A program made the translations under genes and the position numbers. Of a stretch of 52,766 nt of DNA, positions 35,210-45,664 are shown in pieces. The notes under the pieces are model-generated. The model saw only the letters and a program-made list of their open reading frames with translations, did no database searches and was not told where the DNA came from. Positions within the stretch are counted from its first letter, which is position 1; each line of letters starts with the position of its first letter. Source of the stretch: Mongoliitalea lutea (GTDB lineage: Bacteria > Bacteroidota > Bacteroidia > Cytophagales > Cyclobacteriaceae); the NCBI RefSeq assembly GCF_014652135.1, contig NZ_BMYF01000008.1, forward strand, positions 1-52,766, read 5' to 3'.

Positions 35210-35480
35210 AAACCATTTGACAGGCTAATCATTGCTGCTATTTATCCATACTGGCATGATTGCGGTTATTTATAGAATTAGATTTTGATCCAAAAAAACA
35301 ACAGCCATCTCATTTGCGGAGCGACAAAAGCTTTAAAAGATATGTAGTCAACTGAGAAAAAGGCTTTCAAATACAAATAATTATGAAATTTTTAGACATA
35401 ATCTTGTAATAGATCAAAAGGAGTCAATGATGACCTTTGTGAAATCAGTAATAATTTTTACTGCACGAAAATAAAAGGTT

Positions 35481-35939
35481 ATGAATAAGATTGTAATTCA
35501 AAAGTTGTCCTTATGGTTTTCTATTGCACTATTGACCGTAAGTTGCTCAGGCACGGTTCAAACCAATGAACAAGATAAAGAAAAGCTGAAGCAAGATGAA
35601 ATAGATACAAGAGTCGCACAAATTATTGAAAAAAGGGATTTTTTAACCGATTTTAAAAGTTTCACCGAACAAACTCAGCTAAAGGTAGAGAAAAACAATC
35701 AATCCATAACTGAGCTGAGACAAGTTATAATTGAAGAGAGAAAATCATCCAATGGAGAATTTGCTACAAAAATCAGGCAACTTGATTTCCGAAATAAAGC
35801 ATTGCAAAAAAAAATCGCTGCTTTTGACCAATCCCACCTTAGTGAATGGAGAAATTTTAAATCTGAAGTAAATCGGGACTTTGATGAATTAGAAAGCGCA
35901 ATCAATAATTTATTTACAATATCTAAAAGCTACCAGTAA
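35481..35939 (+). CDS. Coiled-coil lipoprotein
   Basis: This 152-residue lipoprotein has lipobox LLTVSC (Cys22). The mature protein is almost entirely charged helix with heptad-like spacing (DKEKLKQDEIDTRVAQIIEKRD; KIRQLDFRNKALQKKIAAF). It probably forms a periplasmic coiled coil. The stop is 2 bases before the next gene, so it belongs with the beta-barrel protein. A tethering or spacer role is only a guess. Confidence 0.75.
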   Translation: MNKIVIQKLSLWFSIALLTVSCSGTVQTNEQDKEKLKQDEIDTRVAQIIEKRDFLTDFKSFTEQTQLKVEKNNQSITELRQVIIEERKSSNGEFATKIRQLDFRNKALQKKIAAFDQSHLSEWRNFKSEVNRDFDELESAINNLFTISKSYQ

Positions 35940-35941
35940 TT

Positions 35942-36583
35942 ATGAAAAAATCATTTCTAGTACTCATAGTATTCACAACTTGTTTGGCACTGGAGTCAGT
36001 AGCACAATCTTCTAATTTTGACTCTAGGGAAAGGATTACGGCAGGATTGAAAGTTGGCCTGAATCGTTCTAATGTATGGGATGAACAAGGTCAGGATTTT
36101 AGGGCAGAACCAAAGTTTGGGTTTGCAGGAGGTGTTTTTGTAGGAATTCCAATAAGTAAATATTTTGGATTCCAGCCAGAATTGCTCATTTCTCAAAAGG
36201 GATTTAAGGGAGAGGGTACTTTATTAGGGACTGAGTATTCCTTTTCTAGGACCTCAACGTTTATTGATCTTCCGCTTCAACTACAAATAAAGCCAGTCCA
36301 ACATGTCACATTGTTAATTGGCCCCCAATTTTCACACTTATTCAAAGAGAATAATAAGTATACTTTTGGTTCTAACAGTACCGAACAAGAAGAGGAATTC
36401 GGGAAAATTGATCCTAGAAAAAATATTCTCGGGTTTGTCGGCGGCTTGGATGTGAGCATTAACCGTTTTGTTGTCTCAGGTCGATTTGGATATGATTTTT
36501 TAAATAATCATAGAGATGGGTCAACAACGGTACCGAGATATAAAAATCAATGGCTTCAATTAACTTTTGGATTAAAAATTTAA
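35942..36583 (+). CDS. PorT-like outer-membrane beta-barrel protein
   Basis: This 213-residue protein has a signal peptide ending near SVAQ (residue 22). The N-terminal strand ITAGLKVGLNRSNVW, the segment FGFQPELLISQKGFKG and the final LTFGLKI fit the outer-membrane beta-barrel family 2 (PorT-like). It is cotranscribed with the coiled-coil lipoprotein (2-base gap). Confidence 0.85.
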   Translation: MKKSFLVLIVFTTCLALESVAQSSNFDSRERITAGLKVGLNRSNVWDEQGQDFRAEPKFGFAGGVFVGIPISKYFGFQPELLISQKGFKGEGTLLGTEYSFSRTSTFIDLPLQLQIKPVQHVTLLIGPQFSHLFKENNKYTFGSNSTEQEEEFGKIDPRKNILGFVGGLDVSINRFVVSGRFGYDFLNNHRDGSTTVPRYKNQWLQLTFGLKI

Positions 36584-36629
36584 GGTGAAACTTTTTTTAA
36601 ATTAATGTAATCCAAATTTTTTTTTAATT

Positions 36630-36673
36630 GGCCTGCACCTAAAACATGCAGGCCATAATTTATAGTTTTCTAG
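36630..36673 (+). terminator. Hairpin after the PorT-like gene
   Basis: GGCCTGCA (36630-36637) and TGCAGGCC (36647-36654) are perfectly complementary around a 9-base loop. The downstream bases are T-rich but interrupted, so it is a weaker terminator than others here. Confidence 0.6.
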
Positions 36674-36770
36674 CTCCAGAAGTCCAAAGAGGGCTTTGGT
36701 AGGGTCGATTTCTAACAATACTATTTTTCAAGCTAAACAATAAATCTAAAATACTGACTAGAGATTGGCT

Positions 36771-39700
36771 ATGAAAAAACAGATTGAAGTATCCTATAAC
36801 TCATTAGTTCTTAGGGAGAGCGCTATCAGCTTGGCCAAAATACATAAAACAACAAGAGGCACAAGTAAGCTGAGGCAATTAAAGCCCATTCTAGCAAAAT
36901 CCAAGGAAGTCCTGACTGAAACCTACAGGACACTTTCCTATATTGTTAAATCAGAAAAAGAAATCTCCTCTGCCTCTGAATGGCTCTTAGATAATTTTTA
37001 TATCATTCAAGAGCAAATGATTCAAATCGGCATAGACTTCCCTCAAAACTATCATAAAAGCATCCCATTAATTTTAAGAGGAGAGCACATTGGCTTACCT
37101 AGGGTATATGAAATCGTACTTAATCTACTAACCCATACAGATAATGTTTTAGATAAAGAAGTTTTAACTATTTACATCAAGAATTATCAGGATGAAGAAC
37201 CCCTTCAAACAGGAGAGATATGGGCAATTCCAATTATGATTCGTTTATTTCTTATTCAGATTTTATCGGAAAAGGCAGCAACTATTTTAGAGCAAAAAAA
37301 ACTAAGAATAGAAGTTGATAAATTTGTTTCAAGCGTTCAAAAAGAGAATCTAGAGGAGCCTGGAATGTATACACAGGCTCTTTCTGCTTGGTTTAAAAAT
37401 AATGCTAAAAGTTCGGGTCTTGCAACACTTATTGAGCTATTTAACAATCTTCAATCACATGGACTTCTTTTTGAAGAACAAAAGCGTTGGTTTAACTATC
37501 AGATCAACCATTATGAAATCACGCTGGAGGATGCCATCCGGCAAGAAGCACAAAAGGAATCAAGGCTGGAAGTAAACGTTCAAAATGCAGTTTTATCCTT
37601 AAGACAGATTTTGGAAGTGGACTGGTCTGATTTTGTGGAAGACTGCTCTCTAGTTAATGATATTCTCAAAAATGATCCATCGGGAGATTATGACTTCATG
37701 GATTTTCCAACTAGAGATAGCTATAGAAAAGTTATTGAAAAGGTAAGCAGGCGTTCTAGTTTTTCTGAAATACAGGTTGCACAACAAGCATTGGAGTTAG
37801 CTCAAGAGCAGGAGGCACTTGTCTCGAGCGATGGTGATGATTACATATTTGGTAAAACTTGTATCAAAAGACATATTGGTTTTTTTCTTCTAGGTGAGGG
37901 TTACAAGGAACTCATCCAAAGGACTGACTATTCAGTCCCTCTCAGAGAGCGGAGTATTCGTGCACTTGAGAAACACTTTTCACTGTATTTGTTTTTAATT
38001 GCTTCTTTTTCCCTTATATTTTTAAGTATTCTTTGGTTGGCTTCTGGCACTCTCAGCCATGGTATTGGGATCACAATTGCCGTAATTTTGGTAGCTAGTT
38101 TTCCGGCTTTTGACTTAGCTGTTTCTGTTGTCAATCGTTTTTTTGCCTTTTTTTTACCACCACGGCTGCTTCCGAAAATGAATGACAAAACGGATGTTAC
38201 GGATGCTGCAAGAACGATGGTTGTCATGCCTACCATGTTGGTGTCTGTGCAAGATGCCTTACGGCAAATTGAAAATTTAGAGGTGCACTTTTTAGGAAAC
38301 CCGGATCCCGGACTTCAGTTTGTACTACTTTCGGATTTTACGGATGCACAAGAAAAGGATACCAAAGGCGATGCCGATATTATTGAGGCGGCAACCAATG
38401 CAATCCATCAACTGAATAAAAAGTATGCCTCGCGATTTGGGGAACGCTTTTTTATGTTGCATCGGGAGCGACTTTGGAATCCATCCGAAAATGTCTGGAT
38501 GGGTTGGGAAAGAAAACGAGGGAAACTCGAGGAGTTTAATCAACTCCTGTACAATCCATCCTCACCAACTTCTTATACGGTGGTGGTAGGATATTTTTTG
38601 GCAACAACAGCCATTTGTCCAGTTCAATTTGTAATCACCTTGGATGCCGATACCAAATTACCCCCAGGCACGGCAAAAAAATTAGTCAATACCATCGCGC
38701 ATCCACTCAACAGAGCTTGGTATGACAAAGAAAAAGGCCGGATTACCAAAGGGTATACCATCATTCAGCCACGGATTTCATTTTCTCCCGAGTCTGAAAA
38801 AAACACCCGATTTTCAAAAATATTTTCTGGTAATGTAGGATTGGATCCCTACTCAGCAGCGGTTTCAGATATTTATCAAGATCTTACAGGAGAAGCAAGC
38901 TTTACCGGAAAAGGTATCTACGATGTCAAGGCGTTTCATGAGGTCATGATGCATCAGTTTCCCGAAAATCGAATTCTCTCACACGACCTTATTGAAAGTG
39001 CCTACGTACGGACAGGCCTTGCTACTGACATCGAACTGTATGACGATTACCCCAGTACCTACAGTGCCTTTACAAAAAGAAATCATCGTTGGACAAGAGG
39101 TGACTGGCAAATAGCTGCATGGTTACTTTCACGTGTTCCAAGTGAGTCGGGTATTGTAAAGAATCCAATCAACTTATTATCGAAATGGAAGATTTTTGAC
39201 AACCTTCGGAGATCACTCAACTTTTTTTTTCTGTTAATTTTTTTCCTTGCAGGTATCTTTTGGCTTCCAGGAGCCAATTGGATATGGGTAGTGGCTGCTT
39301 TTGGCATAGTTGCCTTTCCTACGTATATCACATTATCCAGTGACTTGCTCAATCGGCCTACTCGGGTGCGATGGAAACTTCACATGATTAAAGTTTGGGG
39401 CAACTTACGCATGCACCGTATTCAGGCCATGTCCACCATCATCATTGCACCTCATCAGGCTTTTGTACAGTTGGATGCGATTATTCGGACCTTGTACCGT
39501 TTAAGTTTTTCAAAAAAGTTACTTCTGGAATGGTCCACAGCTTCTCAAGTAGAACATATGCGGAAGCAGTCCTTGGTAGACTACATGCGGTGGATGATTT
39601 TACCCATGCTTTTAGGGGTCTTAATCGTACTTATGGCTTTAGTAACCAATCCTGCTCACCTATGGGTAGTTATTCCCTTTTTTGTTTTGTGGTTTGGTTC

Positions 39701-42700
39701 ACCTTTTTATGCTTGGTATATCAGTTTGCCGTTACCAAAGCCACTAGTGGTGCTTTCGGATGATGATCGCTCCAAATTGCGATTGTATGCAAGGCGTACT
39801 TGGGCCTATTTTGAGCGCTTCGTAAATGAAAAGCATGGTTGGCTTCCTCCTGACAACTATCAGGAAAATCCTCAGCTGTCCGAAACATCCAGAACATCCC
39901 CCACCAATATTGGACTGGCGCTCGTCTCTACGACTACAGCATATCATTTGGGCTATATGACCTTAGGGACATTTTTGCAAAGACAAGAAGATTCTATGCG
40001 AGCAATTGTAAGGCTTGAAAAATACCGAGGTCACCTCTTTAATTGGTATGCTACTGGATCGGGTCGGATTCTTCAACCTTCCTATATATCCACCGTAGAT
40101 TCAGGAAATCTAGCTGCCAGTCTCATCACTGTGAAAGAGGCTATCAAAGAGATCATGGCTTCTCCTGGAATGTATAAAAACTTTCACAGGGGGTTAAGGG
40201 ATACCTTGAGTTCTATTGATTCCATACTCTTGGATTTGCACAACGTTCAGGGACTTAAGCTTCATGCTTTTGAAAAAATCCAAGTGCTTTTGCATGAGAT
40301 GGTTGGTCAGTTGGATCAAGAAATTGAGGAGGGGGCTTCAATTAGTTTGGAGTTTTTGGAGAAAATAAAAATAGATGCTGAAAAGCTTGCTGCCAATGAT
40401 ATATTGTCAGCTGTCACGTTGATAGATGATCTGATGATTGAGCATGTGCTTTTTTGGCTCAAAAGACCCCTGATCCACATAAATGATGCTTTGACGGAGT
40501 TAAGCGTATTGAGACAAGAAAAACAACTGTCTTTTCATGTGGATTCGTGCGATGAATGGAGGAGGCAGTGGAGTGAAACTTCACCTGAAAGTGGTCCAAA
40601 TGTTCTTATAAACCATTGGCAGGAGCAAGCGGGAGCAATTATTCTCATGGCAGAAGATTTGATTGACTCCATGGATTTTTCTTTTCTCTACCAAAAGGAA
40701 AGAGGCTTGTTTAGTATTGGGTATAATTTGGATATTGCCCAATTTGACAAAAGCACCTATGATTTATTGGCTAGTGAGGCACGCATTGCTTCCTATATTG
40801 CTATTGCCAAGGGAGATATTCCAGTAGAGCATTGGTTTAGATTAAGCAGGAGACTTACCCGTATCCATGAAGATGAAATGTTACTTTCATGGGGAGGAAC
40901 CATGTTTGAGTACTTAATGCCACTTCTCTTTTTCAAATCATTTGAGGATACTATGATGGATAGTACCTGCCGGAATGTCATCCGATGGCAAAAAAAATAT
41001 GGACATAGCCGAGGGTTCCCTTGGGGCTCTTCTGAAAGTGCTTACTATTTTCTCAATATTGACTTACATTATCAATACCGCACGTTTGGTGTGCCTGGGC
41101 TTGGATTAAAACGCGGGCTTGCAGATGAGTATGTCGTTGCTCCCTATGCCAGCTTGCTTTCCTTAATGGTTGAGATTTCCGATCCTCTCAAAAACCTACA
41201 AGAAGTCGAAGTGGCTGGAGGCTTGGGGATGTTTGGGTTTTATGATGCCATTGACTATACCACATCGCACCTTACAGAAGGGACAGCATATAAAGTCGTC
41301 AAAACTTACATGGTTCACCATCATGGCATGAGCCTTATGGCATTGGAAAATGTGCTTAATGAATCGTCTATAAGAAAAAGCTTTCATGCAGATCCTCGTA
41401 TCAAAAGTTGCGAGTTATTGCTGCAAGAGCGCATTCCAAAAGGGACCCCAATCAAAGAACCGCACCCTATCGATGCCGAACTTGAACCAAGCACCAAATC
41501 TTCCGATCAGTATGTGGCAGAACATGCCGGAATTAACGAATTGGATCTCAGCCCTCCTCGCTTGCATACCTTATCGAACGGTAGCTTTTCAACAGTGATT
41601 ACACATGCTGGAACAGGCTTTGCTAAGACACACGGAATAATACTAAATAGCTGGAAAACAGACCCAACCGTAGACCCATTAGGCATGTTTTTTTATGTGA
41701 AAGATATAAAAAGTGGGGAGTTTTGGTCTGCAATGCATCAACCTGTCAAATGTAAACCTGATCGCTACGATACTTGGTTTCATAATGGTAAGGTTATTTG
41801 TTCACGGGTGGATAATTGGATTGAAACTACTTCAGAAATATGTGTTTCCCCAGATCATCCAATTGAACTTAGAAAACTTACCTTAACCAACTATTCCGAT
41901 CGAAAACGCGTGCTGGAAATCACCAGTTATGCAGAAGTGATGCTTAATGGATTGACACATCATAATACCCATCCTGCTTTTTCGAAGTTATTTATAGAAA
42001 CAGAATATTTGGAAGATAATCATGCAATCATAGCCAAAAGAAGATCCAGAAGTAAGGAAGAATCTCCCATGTATCTTATTCATACGTTCGCATGCAGCAA
42101 TCAAATTCATGTCGTAAAGCCAGTGGGCTTTGAAACCGAAAGGTCAAATTTTATTGGAAGAGGTAGGTCGTTGAGTAATCCATTAGCACTTTCTGATGGT
42201 TATTTGCTCCAAAGAACACAAGGTAATGTATCTGACCCTATAGTTAGTTTGAGAAAGCAGATCATACTTCAACCAGGAGAAAAAGCACATCTGAGTTTCG
42301 GACTAGGGTTTGCTACTTCCCGTGAAGCAGCCTTACAAATTGCAGCAATTTATGATAGCCAGTTAGCCGTAAATAGAGCCTTTGACCTAGCCACTATTTA
42401 TGGCTTGGTAGAGCTCAATCACATGGGGCTCCGGACAAGTCAGGCGCATTTTTTCCATAAACTCTCTTCTTATCTCTTATTTGGCGTGCCTGCTTTCAGA
42501 ACCGATGCACATATATTGCTTTCTAATCGCAAAATACAAGCGGACCTTTGGCCTTTTGGTATTTCTGGCGATTTTCCTTTGATCATTTTCCGAATCAATG
42601 AAGCTAATCAACTTAAGCAAGTTAAACTCATCCTTAAAGCGCATACTTTCTGGCGCAAGCGGGGAATTGAATCAGAATTGCTCATCATCAATGATCATGC

Positions 42701-45464
42701 TCCAGGATATATAGACGAAATTCAAGAGGCGATTCAGATAGCAATAGAATCCTCTCTAGAACGCGAAGTATTCAATAAAAGAGGGGGAATATTCATTTAT
42801 CAAGCAGATAAAATACAGCCGGAAGCTTTTAAACTTTTACTGAGTGTTGCGCACGTGATATGGAATAAGCAACTTCCTAATCTGGCAAAGCTACTTCAAA
42901 AAAGTGAAACAGAATCTTGGTTTTCTAATTATGCAAACATCAAATACCGCCCTTTTCGGGAATGGGAAATTGTAGACGAAAATATCCTTGAAAAGTGGCA
43001 AAGCGAGGTAAGATTCTTTAATGGGTTTGGAGGTTTTTCACTGGATGGCACAGCCTACCATATCTTTATCTCAACAGATCCTTTTACAGGTGTCCCACTT
43101 TTGCCACCTGCTCCATGGATCAATGTTATTGCCAATCCTACTTTTGGATTTACTGTTTCGGAGCGTGGTGCAGGATACACATGGAGCGAAAACAGCCGGG
43201 AAAATAAACTAACCTCCTGGTCCAACGACCCCATAATGGACAGTCATTCAGAGGCTTTTTATATACGGGATGAGGAGCGGATGCATTACTGGTCACCTTG
43301 TCCAGGACCTGTTGCAGCAGGCACTTACCAGGTGATACATGGTTTTGGATTTACAAGCTTCTATGTGGATGTAAACGGATTACAGCAACGTTTACGTCAG
43401 TTTGTTCATTTAAACCAAGGATTGAAGGTTTCTACATTAACCTTAAAAAACACAAAATCAACACTACAGAAACTCTCTGTTTTTAGATATCTAGACAGGG
43501 TATTAGGTGTGGATCCATCCCTTTCTTCCCGATTTGTAAGTCAGGAAGTCGATGACCTTGGCTCGATGCTTTTTGCTTGTAACAATTACAATAATGAGTT
43601 TGCTGGACGTATTGTCTTTTCCGCACTAATCAATCCATTGGATGGGGCAATAAGGAGATTTACAACCGATCGTGAAGGATTCATTGGTCGAAATCGCTCT
43701 TTGGACAAACCCCTCGCCTTGGAGTCGGAAAGATGGCTTGACAACAAGAATCCTATAGGTGGAGACTCTTGCGCTGCCTTACAAACGTATTTTGAGCTTG
43801 CTCCTAACGAAAGCGTCACCCTTATTTTCTTGGAAGGAGAAGGACGCGACCATGAAGCAGCAAAAGAAATGATCAGACAGTTTTCTACACTCAGCCAAGT
43901 GGAGGCAGCACTTGAAGATATTCATAGATTTTGGAAGGATACATGTGGAAAGGTAAGAATTTCCACACCTGATCAATCGTTGAATATTCTTGTCAATGGC
44001 TGGCTTACGTACCAGAATTTATCTTGTAGAATATGGGGGCGTACAGGCTTTTATCAATCAGGAGGAGCATATGGCTTCAGAGATCAATTACAAGATTCGA
44101 TGGCAGCACGATATGCGGACACTCGTATTTGTAGAAATCAGCTATTGCTTCATGCCAAGCAGCAATTTTTAGAAGGGGATGTTCTCCATTGGTGGCATCC
44201 ACCAACAGGGAGAGGAATTCGGTCAAAAATAACAGATGACAGGCTTTGGCTTCCTTTCGTGCTCGATTTTTACATCAGCTCAACGGGAGATCATTCCATT
44301 TTGAAAGAAAACGTAAGCTATATAAACGCACGATCATTAGAAGCCACCGAACATGAAGTCTATCTGTATCCTGATACTCTGGAACAAGACGGTAGCATGT
44401 ATGAACATTGCTGCAAGGCTATTGATGTTTCATTGAAATTTGGGGTCAATGGTCTGCCACTCATCGGTGGAGGGGACTGGAATGACGGCATGAATCGGGT
44501 TGGAGAGCTAGGACAGGGAGAAAGCGTATGGCTAGGATTCTTTTTGTACGATATTCTTATAAAGTTTAAAAAATATTGTCACAACATGGATGATCCTTCG
44601 AGAGGAAACAAGTACGCACTGATTGCCAATCAATTGAAAAAAAATCTGAATAACAAAGGGTGGGATGGTTCTTGGTATTTAAGGGCATTTTACGATGACG
44701 GAAGTACCATTGGGTCATCTCTAAATGAAGAATGCAAAATAGATGCGATCTCTCAGGCTTGGTCCATCATTTCAGGAGCTGCCTCTCAGGAGAGAGGGGA
44801 AAAAAGTCTCAAGTCTTTGGAGCACCACCTGGTTTCAGAACAGAAAAAGATTATAAGACTGTTAACCCCTCCATTTGATAAAACTGGTAAAGACCCTGGT
44901 TACATCAAAGGATACATACCAGGTGTACGGGAAAATGGGGGACAATATACGCATGGAGCTCTTTGGGCAATCAAAGCATTTGCTACCTTAGGAATGGGAG
45001 AAAAGGCAGTTCATTACCTCAAAATGATCAATCCTATCAACCATGCACTTGGCAAAGATGCGGTAGATACCTACAAAGTAGAGCCCTATGTGGTAGCTGC
45101 GGATGTCTACGGAGAAGGTCATATAAGTGGACAGGGGGGCTGGACTTGGTATACTGGCTCTGCAGCATGGATGTACCGGGTTGCATTAGAATCTGTTTTA
45201 GGGATACAGGTCACGGGCAATTCATTTCTTCTAAATCCTTCCATATCAGAAAAATGGGACGGGTATACGGTTGACTTTCGCTTAGACGATAATATTACTC
45301 AATATCACATACAGATTTTGAATCCCCACAAACTACAAAGTGGACTCCTTTCAGGAACAGTCGATGGAGAGGAGGTGCGATTTGATTCGGCACCGGCAGA
45401 AATTGAACTTAAAAAAGACAAAAAACAGCATCATATTCGATTAAATATCATTCACGTTTTATAA
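36771..45464 (+). CDS. ndvB: Cyclic beta-1,2-glucan synthase-like protein (GT84-GH94)
   Basis: This 2897-residue protein has the length and layout of NdvB/ChvB. An N-terminal cytoplasmic part is followed by about six membrane helices (clusters near 400-455, 815-860 and 940-990). A GT84 glycosyltransferase core carries the DAD motif in ITLDADTKLPPGT (Asp625, Asp627), FTGKGIYDVKAF near 710, and RNHRWTRGDWQ near 770. The long C-terminal half has two glycan phosphorylase (GH94-type) modules; the last contains GGDWNDGMNRVG near 2567 with the probable catalytic Asp. The known enzymes build and cyclise periplasmic beta-1,2-glucans from UDP-glucose. ATG 36771 is preferred over TTG 36765. No glucan exporter lies nearby. 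Confidence 0.9.
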   Translation: MKKQIEVSYNSLVLRESAISLAKIHKTTRGTSKLRQLKPILAKSKEVLTETYRTLSYIVKSEKEISSASEWLLDNFYIIQEQMIQIGIDFPQNYHKSIPLILRGEHIGLPRVYEIVLNLLTHTDNVLDKEVLTIYIKNYQDEEPLQTGEIWAIPIMIRLFLIQILSEKAATILEQKKLRIEVDKFVSSVQKENLEEPGMYTQALSAWFKNNAKSSGLATLIELFNNLQSHGLLFEEQKRWFNYQINHYEITLEDAIRQEAQKESRLEVNVQNAVLSLRQILEVDWSDFVEDCSLVNDILKNDPSGDYDFMDFPTRDSYRKVIEKVSRRSSFSEIQVAQQALELAQEQEALVSSDGDDYIFGKTCIKRHIGFFLLGEGYKELIQRTDYSVPLRERSIRALEKHFSLYLFLIASFSLIFLSILWLASGTLSHGIGITIAVILVASFPAFDLAVSVVNRFFAFFLPPRLLPKMNDKTDVTDAARTMVVMPTMLVSVQDALRQIENLEVHFLGNPDPGLQFVLLSDFTDAQEKDTKGDADIIEAATNAIHQLNKKYASRFGERFFMLHRERLWNPSENVWMGWERKRGKLEEFNQLLYNPSSPTSYTVVVGYFLATTAICPVQFVITLDADTKLPPGTAKKLVNTIAHPLNRAWYDKEKGRITKGYTIIQPRISFSPESEKNTRFSKIFSGNVGLDPYSAAVSDIYQDLTGEASFTGKGIYDVKAFHEVMMHQFPENRILSHDLIESAYVRTGLATDIELYDDYPSTYSAFTKRNHRWTRGDWQIAAWLLSRVPSESGIVKNPINLLSKWKIFDNLRRSLNFFFLLIFFLAGIFWLPGANWIWVVAAFGIVAFPTYITLSSDLLNRPTRVRWKLHMIKVWGNLRMHRIQAMSTIIIAPHQAFVQLDAIIRTLYRLSFSKKLLLEWSTASQVEHMRKQSLVDYMRWMILPMLLGVLIVLMALVTNPAHLWVVIPFFVLWFGSPFYAWYISLPLPKPLVVLSDDDRSKLRLYARRTWAYFERFVNEKHGWLPPDNYQENPQLSETSRTSPTNIGLALVSTTTAYHLGYMTLGTFLQRQEDSMRAIVRLEKYRGHLFNWYATGSGRILQPSYISTVDSGNLAASLITVKEAIKEIMASPGMYKNFHRGLRDTLSSIDSILLDLHNVQGLKLHAFEKIQVLLHEMVGQLDQEIEEGASISLEFLEKIKIDAEKLAANDILSAVTLIDDLMIEHVLFWLKRPLIHINDALTELSVLRQEKQLSFHVDSCDEWRRQWSETSPESGPNVLINHWQEQAGAIILMAEDLIDSMDFSFLYQKERGLFSIGYNLDIAQFDKSTYDLLASEARIASYIAIAKGDIPVEHWFRLSRRLTRIHEDEMLLSWGGTMFEYLMPLLFFKSFEDTMMDSTCRNVIRWQKKYGHSRGFPWGSSESAYYFLNIDLHYQYRTFGVPGLGLKRGLADEYVVAPYASLLSLMVEISDPLKNLQEVEVAGGLGMFGFYDAIDYTTSHLTEGTAYKVVKTYMVHHHGMSLMALENVLNESSIRKSFHADPRIKSCELLLQERIPKGTPIKEPHPIDAELEPSTKSSDQYVAEHAGINELDLSPPRLHTLSNGSFSTVITHAGTGFAKTHGIILNSWKTDPTVDPLGMFFYVKDIKSGEFWSAMHQPVKCKPDRYDTWFHNGKVICSRVDNWIETTSEICVSPDHPIELRKLTLTNYSDRKRVLEITSYAEVMLNGLTHHNTHPAFSKLFIETEYLEDNHAIIAKRRSRSKEESPMYLIHTFACSNQIHVVKPVGFETERSNFIGRGRSLSNPLALSDGYLLQRTQGNVSDPIVSLRKQIILQPGEKAHLSFGLGFATSREAALQIAAIYDSQLAVNRAFDLATIYGLVELNHMGLRTSQAHFFHKLSSYLLFGVPAFRTDAHILLSNRKIQADLWPFGISGDFPLIIFRINEANQLKQVKLILKAHTFWRKRGIESELLIINDHAPGYIDEIQEAIQIAIESSLEREVFNKRGGIFIYQADKIQPEAFKLLLSVAHVIWNKQLPNLAKLLQKSETESWFSNYANIKYRPFREWEIVDENILEKWQSEVRFFNGFGGFSLDGTAYHIFISTDPFTGVPLLPPAPWINVIANPTFGFTVSERGAGYTWSENSRENKLTSWSNDPIMDSHSEAFYIRDEERMHYWSPCPGPVAAGTYQVIHGFGFTSFYVDVNGLQQRLRQFVHLNQGLKVSTLTLKNTKSTLQKLSVFRYLDRVLGVDPSLSSRFVSQEVDDLGSMLFACNNYNNEFAGRIVFSALINPLDGAIRRFTTDREGFIGRNRSLDKPLALESERWLDNKNPIGGDSCAALQTYFELAPNESVTLIFLEGEGRDHEAAKEMIRQFSTLSQVEAALEDIHRFWKDTCGKVRISTPDQSLNILVNGWLTYQNLSCRIWGRTGFYQSGGAYGFRDQLQDSMAARYADTRICRNQLLLHAKQQFLEGDVLHWWHPPTGRGIRSKITDDRLWLPFVLDFYISSTGDHSILKENVSYINARSLEATEHEVYLYPDTLEQDGSMYEHCCKAIDVSLKFGVNGLPLIGGGDWNDGMNRVGELGQGESVWLGFFLYDILIKFKKYCHNMDDPSRGNKYALIANQLKKNLNNKGWDGSWYLRAFYDDGSTIGSSLNEECKIDAISQAWSIISGAASQERGEKSLKSLEHHLVSEQKKIIRLLTPPFDKTGKDPGYIKGYIPGVRENGGQYTHGALWAIKAFATLGMGEKAVHYLKMINPINHALGKDAVDTYKVEPYVVAADVYGEGHISGQGGWTWYTGSAAWMYRVALESVLGIQVTGNSFLLNPSISEKWDGYTVDFRLDDNITQYHIQILNPHKLQSGLLSGTVDGEEVRFDSAPAEIELKKDKKQHHIRLNIIHVL

Positions 45465-45664
45465 TTTGGAATCAAGTTGCAGTGCTTAGAGTAAACGGTT
45501 CTGATTTAGGAATTTGATAAATACTAATTGTTAATCTTGCTTGTAATTATCCCATCTCCTCTCCACTTGCTTGCTATTGTATAAAAGGTGTTGAATGTCT
45601 ATGACACTTGTTTTTATAGTTGACATTATAAACGGGTTAATCTTGAAATATGCTTCTCACCTTT

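Noticed and set aside
45465-45664. Terminator between the convergent glucan synthase and desaturase genes
   Set aside because: Only a weak AGGTGT/ACACTT pairing is present; I do not call it.
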